Assembly: GCF_042683245.1 (NCBI RefSeq)
Contig: NZ_JBHUJB010000015.1
Coordinates: 1 to 64,000, forward strand
Source of the DNA: Rubritalea tangerina
GTDB taxonomy: Bacteria > Verrucomicrobiota > Verrucomicrobiia > Verrucomicrobiales > Akkermansiaceae
DNA length: 64,000 nt
Direction of reading: 5' to 3'
Both the position numbers and the translations under genes were made by a program. The stretch's first letter is position 1; the number at the start of each line of letters is the position of its first letter. This document shows, piece by piece, positions 44,401 through 53,294 of the stretch. Below the pieces are notes generated by a model. That model saw nothing but the letters and a program-made list of their open reading frames with translations. It was not told the origin of the DNA and searched no databases.

Positions 44401-44928
44401 ATGAACCGCGACATTGACAACATTCAATATGCTATGGAGCAGACGAGGGTATTGCGTGAGCCTGACCGGCGCATTGATACTTTTAGTTCTACGCGTTTTC
44501 GATTCACTATAATCAGTGAATTAATGGATAGTGTGGGCAAGGTGCGCGTGCGTCAGGGGGAGGTGGAAGCTCAGAAGCCACAGATTATTAAACCAGCCGC
44601 TTACAACAGCGTCGAGTTGGAAGGTTTTGATGAGAAGGCGCGTGAGTTATTGGAGTGGATGAAGGAAAAGGGAGTGGAGCCGGTATTTTTCCAGTACGGT
44701 TTTCATTTTCGCCGGACGGAGGTCACTGAGCAAATTTACAGCGACTCTATCGAGATGGTGAAAGAGCGAGTGTTAGAGGAGGCGCACAGGGTCGATGATC
44801 CGATGATGGCGGTGGTTGAAGGAGTGGATGACGCTTGGGAAGTGGGATTGTTAAAATTTACCATCGACATGATTGAGAAGTCTCAATCGATCAATCAATT
44901 TGATTTTCAACGGCGCGGCTTGTTGTAG
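44401..44928 (+). CDS. Conserved-looking protein of unknown function
   Basis: A 175-aa soluble protein with no signal peptide or membrane segment. It starts MNRDIDNIQYAMEQTRVLRE and is rich in charged residues; a helical segment precedes ELLEWMKEKGVEPVFFQYGF, and the end has IDMIEKSQSINQFDFQRRG. No family is recognised. It is 21 bp upstream of the LysM gene on the same strand, and codon use matches neighbouring + strand genes, which supports a real gene. Confidence 0.7.
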   Translation: MNRDIDNIQYAMEQTRVLREPDRRIDTFSSTRFRFTIISELMDSVGKVRVRQGEVEAQKPQIIKPAAYNSVELEGFDEKARELLEWMKEKGVEPVFFQYGFHFRRTEVTEQIYSDSIEMVKERVLEEAHRVDDPMMAVVEGVDDAWEVGLLKFTIDMIEKSQSINQFDFQRRGLL

Positions 44929-44949
44929 AATGGTTGGCATCAGGAGGTT

Positions 44950-45849
44950 ATGAGCTTTTCGACACTCATTCGTTTTTTTGCAGCCATCATGGTATTATCA
45001 GCGTTAGCTGTGACGTTGGTGGTGGCGAAGCGCGCCTTTTCGGAGCGTGATGAGAAGGAGGCACCGGCGAGCAAAGTGGAGGCGATGTTGCCAGCGAAGC
45101 AGGCGAGTGATGAGGCAATTGCGGCTTTAGTGTCGAAGTTAGAGGTGGAGAATTTGCCGGATGTGACGCCTGGTGAGCGTGCATTTGAGAGCGCGCGTGA
45201 TTTGCTAGAGAAAGGAGACTTTGTCGCGGCGGAAGAGAAGTTGAAGTACGTCAATACGTATTACCCAACCGCGGTGTCAGCCCCTGAGGCGAGGCGGATT
45301 TTGGGGGAGATGAACATGGATCGCTTATTTGACGGGAAGGAATTTGCGCAATTTGTTGAGTATGAGGTGAAGCGTGGGGATTCATTCTTCAAGATTGTCC
45401 GCGACCACGAGACGCATTTGGACATGTTGATGTTTCTCAATGACATGACGCGGACCGACAAGTTGCATCCGGGAGACAAGTTTCGATTACTGGCATTGAA
45501 TTACCGATTGGTGGTTAATATTCCACGCATGACTGTGAGTTTGTGGGATGGGCCTCGATACATCAAAGGGTATGAAATTCGTAAGTCGACTTTGCCGAGC
45601 GGGAGTGAGATTCGGAAGACGAAATTGATCGCGAAAGAGGCTGTGTATGGGGAGAAGCGTGTGAGTTTGCCGAGCAGTGATTTCCGCAGAGCTGAGAAGG
45701 TATTGGTTTTAAAGAACCCGCAAGTGGAGATTCGACCATACAGAGAGGTGGATGAGGGGGCGGTGGCGGCTCTCTATCTTGATGCATCTGATGTGGAAGA
45801 ACTCGCCTTGCTGACACGTCCTAGCAATTCTGTAGAAATCAGATATTAG
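44950..45849 (+). CDS. Membrane-anchored LysM protein
   Basis: A 299-aa envelope protein. An N-terminal hydrophobic segment (FFAAIMVLSALAVTLVVA) anchors or exports it. A tetratricopeptide-like helical stretch (ESARDLLEKGDFVAAEEKL) precedes a LysM domain (VEYEVKRGDSFFKIVRDHET to KLHPGDKFRLL, about residues 138-180) that should bind peptidoglycan. The C-terminal part (YRLVVNIPRMTVSLWDG onward) resembles the start of an L,D-transpeptidase domain but has no HG...SxGC active site, so it is probably non-catalytic. It precedes accA. Confidence 0.82.
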   Translation: MSFSTLIRFFAAIMVLSALAVTLVVAKRAFSERDEKEAPASKVEAMLPAKQASDEAIAALVSKLEVENLPDVTPGERAFESARDLLEKGDFVAAEEKLKYVNTYYPTAVSAPEARRILGEMNMDRLFDGKEFAQFVEYEVKRGDSFFKIVRDHETHLDMLMFLNDMTRTDKLHPGDKFRLLALNYRLVVNIPRMTVSLWDGPRYIKGYEIRKSTLPSGSEIRKTKLIAKEAVYGEKRVSLPSSDFRRAEKVLVLKNPQVEIRPYREVDEGAVAALYLDASDVEELALLTRPSNSVEIRY

Positions 45850-45891
45850 GCGTTGAATCCTTGTTACATTCATTCAAACTCACAAAAATTT

Positions 45892-46854
45892 ATGAGCACT
45901 AAGCCGCTGGAATTTGAACAACCGATCGCTGAACTCGAAGCTGAGATTCAGAAGTTAAAGACGAAGTCAGCTTCTCAGAAGATAGATATGAGCGAGCAGA
46001 TCGCTTCTATGGAAGCGACACTTCAGGAAACAAGGAATGAGATTTACAACAATCTCACTCCATGGCAACGTGTACAGATCGCCAGACATACTAACAGACC
46101 ATTCATGTTAGACTACGTGTTTCACGCATTTGAAGATTTTTGCGAGTTGCACGGTGACCGTCATATTGGTGACGACCATTCTATGCCGGGTGGTTTTGCT
46201 CGGATTGGTGACCAACGCGTCGTGGTGGTAGGGCATCAGAAGGGACGCGACACCAAAGAGAATTTGAAACGAAATTTTGGCAGTGCACATCCTGAGGGGT
46301 ATCGCAAGGCCTTGCGTCTCATGAAGCTTGCAGAGCGTTTCGGTTTGCCGGTGGTGTGTATGATTGACACTCCAGGAGCATTCCCAGGTATTGGTGCTGA
46401 GGAGCGCAACATCGCTGAGGCGATTGCATTCAACTTGCGCGAGATGGCTTTACTTAAAGTTCCAATCATTGCCTGTGTGTTAGGTGAGGGTGGATCTGGT
46501 GGCGCGCTAGGAATTGGCGTTGCTGATAGAGTTTTGATGATGGAGAATGCATACTATTCGGTTATTTCTCCTGAGGGTTGTGCGGCGATTTTATGGAAGC
46601 ATAGAAAGCATGCACCTGAGGCGGCAGAGGCGATGAAGATTGCGGCACCCGACCTTGGTAAGCTCAACCTCATCGACGAGGTGATTGCTGAGCCTAAGGG
46701 TGGGGCGCACCACGATCACGCTGAGGCTGCAGAAAACTTCAAGAAAGTTGTGTTAGAGCAACTTAAGCAAGTGCAATCGCTTACGACTGAGGAGATGCTA
46801 GACGCTCGTTACGAGAAGTTTCGTCAGTATGGTGAGTGGCAAGGTGCTGAGTAA
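45892..46854 (+). CDS. accA: Acetyl-CoA carboxylase, carboxyltransferase subunit alpha
   Basis: About 320 aa from ATG 45892; an upstream TTG at 45853 is in frame but unlikely. The product begins STKPLEFEQPIAELEAEIQK, as usual for AccA. Core motifs are DYVFHAFEDFCELHGDRH, VIGHQKGRDTKEN-like VVGHQKGRDTKEN, GFGSAHPEGYRKA-like FGSAHPEGYRKALRLM, IDTPGAFPGIGAEERN and GEGGSGGALGIGVAD. With AccB, AccC and AccD (not in the window) it makes malonyl-CoA for fatty-acid synthesis. A strong terminator follows at 46895-46929. Confidence 0.96.
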   Translation: MSTKPLEFEQPIAELEAEIQKLKTKSASQKIDMSEQIASMEATLQETRNEIYNNLTPWQRVQIARHTNRPFMLDYVFHAFEDFCELHGDRHIGDDHSMPGGFARIGDQRVVVVGHQKGRDTKENLKRNFGSAHPEGYRKALRLMKLAERFGLPVVCMIDTPGAFPGIGAEERNIAEAIAFNLREMALLKVPIIACVLGEGGSGGALGIGVADRVLMMENAYYSVISPEGCAAILWKHRKHAPEAAEAMKIAAPDLGKLNLIDEVIAEPKGGAHHDHAEAAENFKKVVLEQLKQVQSLTTEEMLDARYEKFRQYGEWQGAE

Positions 46855-46894
46855 GCAAGCCGCTGCAGCAAGCAAGATTAGAAAAAGATATGTA

Positions 46895-46929
46895 TAGTCT
46901 CACCAATGATGGGTGGGGCTATTTTTTTT
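46895..46929 (+). terminator. Intrinsic terminator of accA
   Basis: TAGTCTCACC (46895-46904) pairs with GGTGGGGCTA (46912-46921), with two wobble pairs, and eight T residues follow. Confidence 0.8.
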
Positions 46930-46938
46930 GTGGTGGGG

Positions 46939-46973
46939 CAAAAAGAATGCCGCACCCATGGTGAGGTGCGGCA
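46939..46973 (-). terminator. Intrinsic terminator of the minus-strand ThuA-like gene
   Basis: TGCCGCACC (46948-46956) and GGTGCGGCA (46965-46973) form a perfect 9-bp stem. On the minus strand it is followed by a T-rich run (46947-46939). It lies 23 bp beyond the ThuA-like gene stop at 46996. Confidence 0.82.
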
Positions 46974-46995
46974 TGTTGGGGTGAGTGGGTGGTGA

Positions 46996-47868
46996 CTACT
47001 TGTCTTTGGCGAGGTAGTGCACGGAGTTTGTGATAATGGTTTGGAATTCTGGCTGGCTCCACTCGGCGGTATCGTGGCCGAGGGTAAAGGAAAGTGATTT
47101 TGACTTACCGACTGGGTGTTCCCAGAGGATAGCGGCTTCTTTGTTTCCTTGTTTACCATTGAGGAGGATAGTGGTGTTTTTGGAATCCTCGCCAGTGATG
47201 AAGTTGTTGTAGAGTTCTGCTTTAGGGGCGGTGGTGTAGCCTTTTTCAACGCCTTTAAAGATTGGGTGGGTAGAATCGATTGGTTTGGCGTCTACTGGCT
47301 TACGTGGGCCGTGCGCTGTAGAAGCGATACCAGTCATGTTAGGCCATGATGGGAATTCATCATTTGGGTGTGTTTCTTTCCACTTAGCAATAAATTCTGG
47401 TTTGGTTTTTGCTTTTGGGTTGGCGCCTTCTGGTGTGACATCACCGTGTTTATAGGTCGGCCAGAAGCTGTGAAGTGAGCAATGGACTAGGAGGGCAGGG
47501 ATACCTTTTTCTTTGGTAGTTTGGATGATGTTGAATGGTGCATCCAATTTTTTACTTTTGGCCATGCAGATGTTGTAGACGATGACGTCAGCGCCTTTAC
47601 CGAAGTCTGGGTTAGAGGCGAGTTTTTCTTCTACTTCATCGTGGCTGCCTGACATGACCTTGAGTGTCCAATTATTTCTCTTAGCAATTTCTTCGAAGAT
47701 TTTGCGTTGAGGTGTGTATGCGTGGTATCTACCAGGCTCGTGGGTGACGTAGAGGACTTTGATGTTTCCGTCCTTGCTGTCAGAGTTTGAGGTGGTGGTG
47801 TCGGCGCTTAAGGAGAGGGAAGTGGCTCCCAATGCGAGGCTACTGAGTAATAGTGTTTTCTTGATCAT
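46996..47868 (-). CDS. Exported ThuA-like domain protein
   Basis: A 290-aa protein with a Sec signal peptide (MIKKTLLLSSLALGATSLSLSA). The mature part matches the ThuA-like (trehalose utilisation) family, a class I glutamine-amidotransferase-like fold: KVLYVTHEPGRYHAYTPQRK, VIVYNICMAKS, PALLVHCSLHSFW and VGKSKSLSFTLGHDTAEW. These proteins are very abundant in Planctomycetes and Verrucomicrobia and are linked to carbohydrate metabolism, but their reaction is unclear. It is divergent from a second ThuA-like gene at 48181. Confidence 0.88.
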   Translation of the reverse strand: MIKKTLLLSSLALGATSLSLSADTTTSNSDSKDGNIKVLYVTHEPGRYHAYTPQRKIFEEIAKRNNWTLKVMSGSHDEVEEKLASNPDFGKGADVIVYNICMAKSKKLDAPFNIIQTTKEKGIPALLVHCSLHSFWPTYKHGDVTPEGANPKAKTKPEFIAKWKETHPNDEFPSWPNMTGIASTAHGPRKPVDAKPIDSTHPIFKGVEKGYTTAPKAELYNNFITGEDSKNTTILLNGKQGNKEAAILWEHPVGKSKSLSFTLGHDTAEWSQPEFQTIITNSVHYLAKDK

Positions 47869-48180
47869 ATAGTGTGTGGTTTGATGGGGGTATAAAAGAA
47901 TATGTAGAGCTTAGCAAAAACCTTACATAATAAACAGAATGAATGATGATCGACCGAGTCTGTGAGTGAGGTCGGGAGGTTGTCACTTTACTCTCTCAAT
48001 TGAGCATTGGGAGGCGGTGGGTGTGTGATTTTGGGGTCGCATTTTTTTTGCCTGATAGTGTAGTGTGCGATGTAAGGTTTTGGGGTTATTCTCCATATTC
48101 TTATGTCCTCCCATAATCCGAGAACACTATATGAACTAAACCAGCCGTGAAGGTTGGCCTAGAAACAACACAAAAAATCT
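47869..48180. other. Divergent promoter region of the two ThuA-like genes
   Basis: 312 bp without a gene between two divergently transcribed paralogues. AT-rich stretches suited to promoters are present near both starts, but no clear inverted repeat or riboswitch-like structure was found. Confidence 0.5.
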
Positions 48181-49002
48181 ATGAAAAAATCTGATACACA
48201 GTCTGTCTATTCACGCCGAGGCTTCCTCAAGCAAGGGGTTGTAGCGGGAGCAGCCATGGGGATGGCAGGGTTTCCCATGATGAGTTCAGCTCAGGGATCA
48301 TCGAAGAAGAAGATCAAGGCATTGTATGTCACTGGTGGTGGCTACCATGATTTCAAGTCTCAGAAGAAAATTCTTACTGAGGGAGTGAGCGAGCTGATTG
48401 ATGTTGATTGGACAATCTGGCATCATGACAAAGCTAATGATCTGAAAGCGGCTCTTTCAGCCAAAGGTTGGGCTGACCCATATGACGTGGTAGTTTATAA
48501 CATCTGTCACGCAGGCGAGAGTGACGAGGATTATATCAACAGCGTGGTAGATGTGCATAAGAACGGTAAGCCAATGGTTGCTGTGCACTGCACGATGCAT
48601 TCTTACCACTGGAAAATTGGTGGTGGTAAGAAGTCTAAGGAAGACAAGGAATGGAATAAGCTGCTGGGCGTTGTGTCTTTAAACCACGGACCACAAGGTC
48701 CTGCGATCGCAGTGAGGAATGCGGATGATAAGCATGATTCATACAAGCCTGAGTCAGGCGACTGGAAGACACCAAAAGGTGAATTGTACAACATCACCAA
48801 AGTGTACGATACAGCCAAGGTGTTAGCTCACGGTAACAATGGTCACGCCGACCAGCCTGTGGTTTGGATCAACAAGTATGGTAAAGCCAATGTCTTTGGT
48901 ACTACTATTGGTCACCACAACGAGACTGTGCAATCGAAAGAATTCTTGAAGACGATTGCCGACGGTATGGTTTGGGCTGTTGCAGAGACAGCAAAGGCAT
49001 AA
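48181..49002 (+). CDS. Tat-exported ThuA-like domain protein
   Basis: A 273-aa paralogue of the gene at 46996, but exported by the twin-arginine route: the N-terminus has SRRGFLKQG followed by a hydrophobic run ending MMSSAQG. Shared ThuA-like blocks are IKALYVTGGGYHDFKSQKK, VVVYNICHAGES, MVAVHCTMHSYHW and KANVFGTTIGHHNETV. Export in the folded state suggests a cofactor or metal, consistent with the conserved His and Cys residues, but this is inference. A terminator lies at 49115-49147. Confidence 0.9.
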   Translation: MKKSDTQSVYSRRGFLKQGVVAGAAMGMAGFPMMSSAQGSSKKKIKALYVTGGGYHDFKSQKKILTEGVSELIDVDWTIWHHDKANDLKAALSAKGWADPYDVVVYNICHAGESDEDYINSVVDVHKNGKPMVAVHCTMHSYHWKIGGGKKSKEDKEWNKLLGVVSLNHGPQGPAIAVRNADDKHDSYKPESGDWKTPKGELYNITKVYDTAKVLAHGNNGHADQPVVWINKYGKANVFGTTIGHHNETVQSKEFLKTIADGMVWAVAETAKA

Positions 49003-49114
49003 GTTGATAGAATGGAGTCGATGGCTTCGAACTCTAACGATTCATGTGCGCGCAGGCGCTGTAGTGAGTCGGCTGGGAATCGGCCCGACTAGATTCCTTT
49101 ACATGGAATGGCAG

Positions 49115-49147
49115 CTGCCGCAGTTCTTAGGACTGCGGCAGTTTTTT
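49115..49147 (+). terminator. Intrinsic terminator after the Tat-ThuA gene
   Basis: CTGCCGCAGT (49115-49124) pairs perfectly with ACTGCGGCAG (49132-49141) over a 7-nt loop, followed by six T residues. The T run ends three bases before the proA stop on the other strand. Confidence 0.88.
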
Positions 49148-49149
49148 GT

Positions 49150-50436
49150 TTAGAGTGCGCTTTGGCGGGAGGCATCTTTGAGTTGGCCATTGCCTGAGAT
49201 GCGGTATTGGTAGCTACAGAGTTCTTTGAGTCCCATAGGGCCACGGGCGTGTAATTTATCTGTGCTGATACCAATTTCGGCACCGAAGCCAAATTCTTCG
49301 CCGTCAGCGAAGCGAGTAGATACATTATGGAAGACGCAGGCACTATCAATTTCTGATTGGAAGCGCTGAGCGGCTTGGGTGTCGTTGGTGATGATGACTT
49401 CGCTGTGCTGAGAGCTATGCTCATTGATGTGTTTGATTGCTTCATCGAGGTCCCCGACGACTTTCACTGAGACGATGAGGTCGAGGTATTCGGTGGTCCA
49501 GTCATCCTCAGTGGCTGGAGTGGCGGTCGGGAGAATTTGGCAGGTTGCGGCGTCTCCACGCAGTTCCACTTTGCGGGTGTCTAGTCGTTTAGCGAGCTGT
49601 GGGAGGAAGGAGCTAGCAATGTCTTGGTGAACGAGAATTGTCTCGAGGGCATTACAGACGGATGGCTTTTGGGTCTTGCCGTCGTCGATGATTGAGATGG
49701 CAAGGTCGAGGTCGGCATCTTTATCGACATAGGCGTGGCAGATTCCGTCGTAGTGTTTGATGACGGGCATGCGTGCGAGGCTGACTACGGTTTCGATCAG
49801 GCCTTTACCACCACGGGGGATGATGAGATCGAGGTATTTATCCATGCCTGCGAGTGTCTTGACGCTCTCGCGGTCGGTGAATGGGATGAGCTGAATGGCG
49901 CCCTCGGGAAGTCCTGCGGGCTCACCACCAGATTGCAGAGCTTTAGCAATTGCTTTGTTGGAGTGGATGGCCTCTGAGCCACCGCGCAGGATGGTTGCGT
50001 TGCCTGATTTAAGGCAGAGGACGGCAGCGTCGGATGTGACATTTGGGCGGCTTTCAAAAATGATGCCGATGACACCGATGGGGACGCGGACCTTGCTGAT
50101 TGAGATGCCGTTGGGGCGGGATGTGTGTTCGAGTTCCTCGCCAACGGGGTCTGGGAGTTCCGCGACTTGTTCGATGCCGCCAGCGATGGCATCTATGCGT
50201 GCGGTATCGAGGCGGAGGCGGTCGAGCATGGCATTGCTGAGGCCTTTCTCTTCGCCGGCAGCGAGGTCGAGCTTGTTGGCTTCAAGGATTTCCGGGGCAG
50301 AGGAGCGTAGGCTTTGGCCCATTGCTTTGAGAATTTCGGATTTCTTCTCCGGTGAAAGCTGGGCGAGTGCATGGGCTGCATTGCGGGCAGTTTTGCCCAT
50401 GGAGTAGATTGCTGCGTGAATTTCCTCTGCGGTCAT
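49150..50436 (-). CDS. proA: Gamma-glutamyl phosphate reductase
   Basis: A 428-aa NADPH-dependent enzyme that reduces gamma-glutamyl phosphate to glutamate semialdehyde in proline synthesis. Marks are EANKLDLAAGEEKGL, RVPIGVIGIIFESRPNVT, LKSGNATILRGGSEA, IIPRGGKGLIETV and the catalytic Cys in KPSVCNALETILVH, with the C-terminal RGPMGLKELCSYQYRI block. Length is typical. proB is not next to it. It is convergent with the Tat-ThuA gene. Confidence 0.97.
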   Translation of the reverse strand: MTAEEIHAAIYSMGKTARNAAHALAQLSPEKKSEILKAMGQSLRSSAPEILEANKLDLAAGEEKGLSNAMLDRLRLDTARIDAIAGGIEQVAELPDPVGEELEHTSRPNGISISKVRVPIGVIGIIFESRPNVTSDAAVLCLKSGNATILRGGSEAIHSNKAIAKALQSGGEPAGLPEGAIQLIPFTDRESVKTLAGMDKYLDLIIPRGGKGLIETVVSLARMPVIKHYDGICHAYVDKDADLDLAISIIDDGKTQKPSVCNALETILVHQDIASSFLPQLAKRLDTRKVELRGDAATCQILPTATPATEDDWTTEYLDLIVSVKVVGDLDEAIKHINEHSSQHSEVIITNDTQAAQRFQSEIDSACVFHNVSTRFADGEEFGFGAEIGISTDKLHARGPMGLKELCSYQYRISGNGQLKDASRQSAL

Positions 50437-50530
50437 AGTCAGAGGCCATAGCGGATCTTGATGATTTTGACTAGTCTTGGATCTGACATGTTGCCATCTG
50501 GATGGGATGTGGTAGATCTGGGTGTATCGA

Positions 50531-51583
50531 ATGAAACGGTTGATTGTATGGCTGCGTCACGGTGCCTTGGTGATTGAGTGGTTACTGGGGGTATTGTGGT
50601 ATTTGATGACTTTTTGGATTCCGCGCAAGAAGGCGCATCCTGTGGCAGATGTCTACAATGCGATTCATCACCCGAATGGTGTGTATCTATTTGGACGTGT
50701 GATGGCATTGCGGGTGATGTCTGCTCCGAAGCCTGAGGATGGGAAGTGGGTGAATTTTAAGCGGATGGCGAGCAATTGGTTCACCTTGGATTTTCCGAAT
50801 GCGCGTGTGGAGGTTCGTATGGGCGAGAGGTTGATCACGGTGCGTTCTAACAAAGAGGGGTATTTTGAGTTGCACGACTCATGTTCTGAAGAGATTGATG
50901 AGGTGGAAGTGAGCTTGCCTCAGCATGGGTACTCGGCGGTGGTGCCGTTAGTGGGGAGTCAGGACTGTTCACCGATGGTGGTTATCAGCGATGTGGACGA
51001 CACATTGATGGAGACTGGTTCGATCTCTATGGGGAAGATGTTAGAAACGACATTATTTGGTAATTCCCTGACGCGTGAGTTGGTTCCTGGAGTGTCTGGG
51101 ATTATTAATGAATTACATGAGGGTGGGAGGCATCCGGTATTTTATGTGACGAGCTCGCCGTGGAATTTAGCTAATTTTTTGAAGCGTGTTTTTCAGAGGG
51201 CCCAGTTGCCGACGGGTGGTTTATTTATGACTAACTGGGGCCTGACGCCGGAGCAATGGTTGACTCCGAGTCACGATGTGCACAAGCGGGAGGCGATTGA
51301 TGAGGTGGCGGGTTGGTACCGTGAGGCACGTTTTGTGTTGTTGGGAGATGATAGCCAGAGGGATCCTGAGATTTATGCGAAGGCTTTACGTGATTATGGG
51401 GTGGAGCGTGTGTGTTCTATCTTGATTCGCAGTGTTTCTGGAGAGTTGCGGGCCAATGAAGTGCGCGGGCATTTTGAGCAAATCAATCGGGAATTTGGAG
51501 ATGTGGCGCATGTGGTTGATGGTGCTGATAGAATGCGTGAAATTTTAGTAGAACAGAAATTAATACAAGAGAGTGATGAGTGA
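50531..51583 (+). CDS. APP1-type phosphatase domain protein (DUF2183)
   Basis: About 350 aa from ATG 50531 (GTG at 50522 is also in frame). The C-terminal 190 residues match the App1 catalytic domain: HAD-like DVDDTLMETGS with the D-x-D-x-T signature, FYVTSSPWNLANFL and LLGDDSQRDPEIYA. In yeast App1 is a phosphatidate phosphatase. An N-terminal hydrophobic stretch and a beta-rich region (about 60-145) precede it. A lipid or sugar-phosphate substrate is likely but unproven. It overlaps the next gene by eight bases. Confidence 0.88.
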   Translation: MKRLIVWLRHGALVIEWLLGVLWYLMTFWIPRKKAHPVADVYNAIHHPNGVYLFGRVMALRVMSAPKPEDGKWVNFKRMASNWFTLDFPNARVEVRMGERLITVRSNKEGYFELHDSCSEEIDEVEVSLPQHGYSAVVPLVGSQDCSPMVVISDVDDTLMETGSISMGKMLETTLFGNSLTRELVPGVSGIINELHEGGRHPVFYVTSSPWNLANFLKRVFQRAQLPTGGLFMTNWGLTPEQWLTPSHDVHKREAIDEVAGWYREARFVLLGDDSQRDPEIYAKALRDYGVERVCSILIRSVSGELRANEVRGHFEQINREFGDVAHVVDGADRMREILVEQKLIQESDE

Positions 51584-52991
51584 TAGAGAATATGATTTTG
51601 ATATGGCCGTGATTGGCGGTGGAAGTGGTGGGTATGCTGCGGCACGCACTGCGGTGGCTGAGGGTAAGAAAGTGGTGGTGATTGATGGGGCTGAGGAATT
51701 AGGTGGCCTTTGCATTTTACGGGGGTGCATGCCGAGTAAGGCACTGATCCAGTCTGCGAACCATCAATTGACATTGCGCGAGGGTGACAAGTTTGGCTTG
51801 GAGGTTGGAAATTCTCGTGTGAACACTCGGAAGGTGATTGAGCGTAAGCGTTTTTTGATTGATGACTTTGCTGGTTATCGAAAGGGGCAGCTTGAGGATG
51901 GTCGTTTTGAGTTGGTGCGTGGCTACGCAGCATTTGTGGATGCAGAGACATTGGATGTGCGCTTACGTGATGGAGGTGAGCGTCGGCTTAGGGCGCGCAC
52001 GACAGTCATTGCAACGGGATCATCTATCTTTGTTCCTGAGGTCCCTGGATTGTCTGAGCTTGGTTACCTGACGTCTGATGACATTTTGGACATGGTGGAT
52101 TTACCCGAATCCGTCATTGTGTTGGGAGGTGGAGCGATTGCCTTAGAAATGGCGCACTACCTCGAGGCAATTGGGAAGGAGGTGACAGTGATTCAGAGGA
52201 GTGCGCATTTGCTGACAGGCATGGACCACGACTTAGCTGATGAGTTAGAGGCTGCGTTAACTAGCAGGACGATGCGGATCGAATGTGGGACGCAGTTGGA
52301 GCGCGTGGAGAGAAGTGACGGTGGGTTGAAGCGGGTGGTGTATACCAAGGATGGGGCAGAATGTAGCGTCGAGGCGCAGGAGATTTTGGTGGCGCTCGGG
52401 CGGAAGCCTGCCACGCAGGGATTGGGGGCTGCAGAGGCAGGTGTGGAGCTCAATGCGCGCGGTGGTGTGGTAGTGGGGCTAGATATGCAGAGTAGTGCTG
52501 AAAATATCTTTGCTTGTGGTGATGTGGCCAGCTCATATGAAATCGTGCACATTGCGATTGAGCAGGGTGAAAAGGCGGCAGCCAATGCGATGGCATATAT
52601 AGATGGAAGTAACGATTTCCAGCAGATGGATTATCGACTCAAATTGTATGGGATATTTACTGAGCCACAGGTGGCAGCAGTGGGGATGTCTGAGATTGAA
52701 GCGAAGGAGTTAGGGCGTGATGTGATTGTGGAAACCTATCCATTCAACGACCATGGGAAATCGATGATTGCCGGTGCTGAGCATGGGTTTGTGAAGCTGA
52801 TAGGTGACGCACAGACTAAGGAAATCCTTGGCGGTTCTGTGGTGGGGCCTGAGGGGTGCGAGTTGATTCACGAGATTGTGGTAGCCATGTCGTTTCGTGC
52901 GACAGCTGGACAACTAGCACAAATTCCGCATTACCATCCGACCTTGAGTGAGATCTGGACTTATCCCGCTGAGGATATTGCTGATGCCTAA
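51576..52991 (+). CDS. Dihydrolipoamide dehydrogenase-like flavoprotein oxidoreductase
   Basis: About 471 aa, a class I pyridine nucleotide-disulfide oxidoreductase. The FAD-binding start is MAVIGGGSGGYAAARTA, the redox disulfide is LCILRGCMPSKAL, the NAD-binding loop is VIVLGGGAIALEMAHYL, IFACGDVAS closes the FAD site, and the C-terminal base pair is HYHPTLSEIW. It may be a lipoamide dehydrogenase or a mercuric/glutathione-reductase-like enzyme; no E1/E2 genes are nearby to decide. It is translationally coupled to the upstream phosphatase gene. Confidence 0.88.
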   Translation: MSDREYDFDMAVIGGGSGGYAAARTAVAEGKKVVVIDGAEELGGLCILRGCMPSKALIQSANHQLTLREGDKFGLEVGNSRVNTRKVIERKRFLIDDFAGYRKGQLEDGRFELVRGYAAFVDAETLDVRLRDGGERRLRARTTVIATGSSIFVPEVPGLSELGYLTSDDILDMVDLPESVIVLGGGAIALEMAHYLEAIGKEVTVIQRSAHLLTGMDHDLADELEAALTSRTMRIECGTQLERVERSDGGLKRVVYTKDGAECSVEAQEILVALGRKPATQGLGAAEAGVELNARGGVVVGLDMQSSAENIFACGDVASSYEIVHIAIEQGEKAAANAMAYIDGSNDFQQMDYRLKLYGIFTEPQVAAVGMSEIEAKELGRDVIVETYPFNDHGKSMIAGAEHGFVKLIGDAQTKEILGGSVVGPEGCELIHEIVVAMSFRATAGQLAQIPHYHPTLSEIWTYPAEDIADA

Positions 52992-53038
52992 TGTTGCTTC
53001 GAGTCTCAAAAGAGAGACTGCTGATGCTTTTATGCCTT

Positions 53039-53152
53039 CTCTCGACACGGAATAGAGGAATCGAGTGTGGTTGAGTCTTGTGAAGTTTGCGCTTCGCGAT
53101 TTTAGAGTAAATCGGATTATCTTGTATAATGCCATCGTTGTCATTCAGTTGT
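53039..53152. repeat. Dispersed intergenic repeat, copy 2
   Basis: Matches 31130-31243 with about eight differences over 114 bp and no gap. It lies in the 303-bp gap between the flavoprotein gene and rpoD. The right-hand part with the 14-bp palindrome of copy 1 is absent here. Confidence 0.85.
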
Positions 53153-53234
53153 GATGACCAGCGTTGGAGCATAGCGCATCACGGTGCGCAGAAATTGGGG
53201 AGAGCTGCTGATAATTGATGGCGGCTAGAAAATG

Positions 53235-53267
53235 AAAAAAGCGCTTCGGGTGAATCGAAGCGCTTTT
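53235..53267 (-). terminator. Intrinsic terminator of rpoD
   Basis: AAAAGCGCTTCG (53237-53248) and CGAAGCGCTTTT (53256-53267) form a perfect 12-bp stem. On the minus strand six T residues end it, 28 bp after the rpoD stop. Confidence 0.87.
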
Positions 53268-53294
53268 GTTTTGAGATGGTATTTGTAGTTAGAA

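Noticed and set aside
44950..45849. L,D-transpeptidase
   Set aside because: The C-terminal part resembles the start of that domain but lacks the catalytic HG...SxGC motif; kept as a LysM protein.
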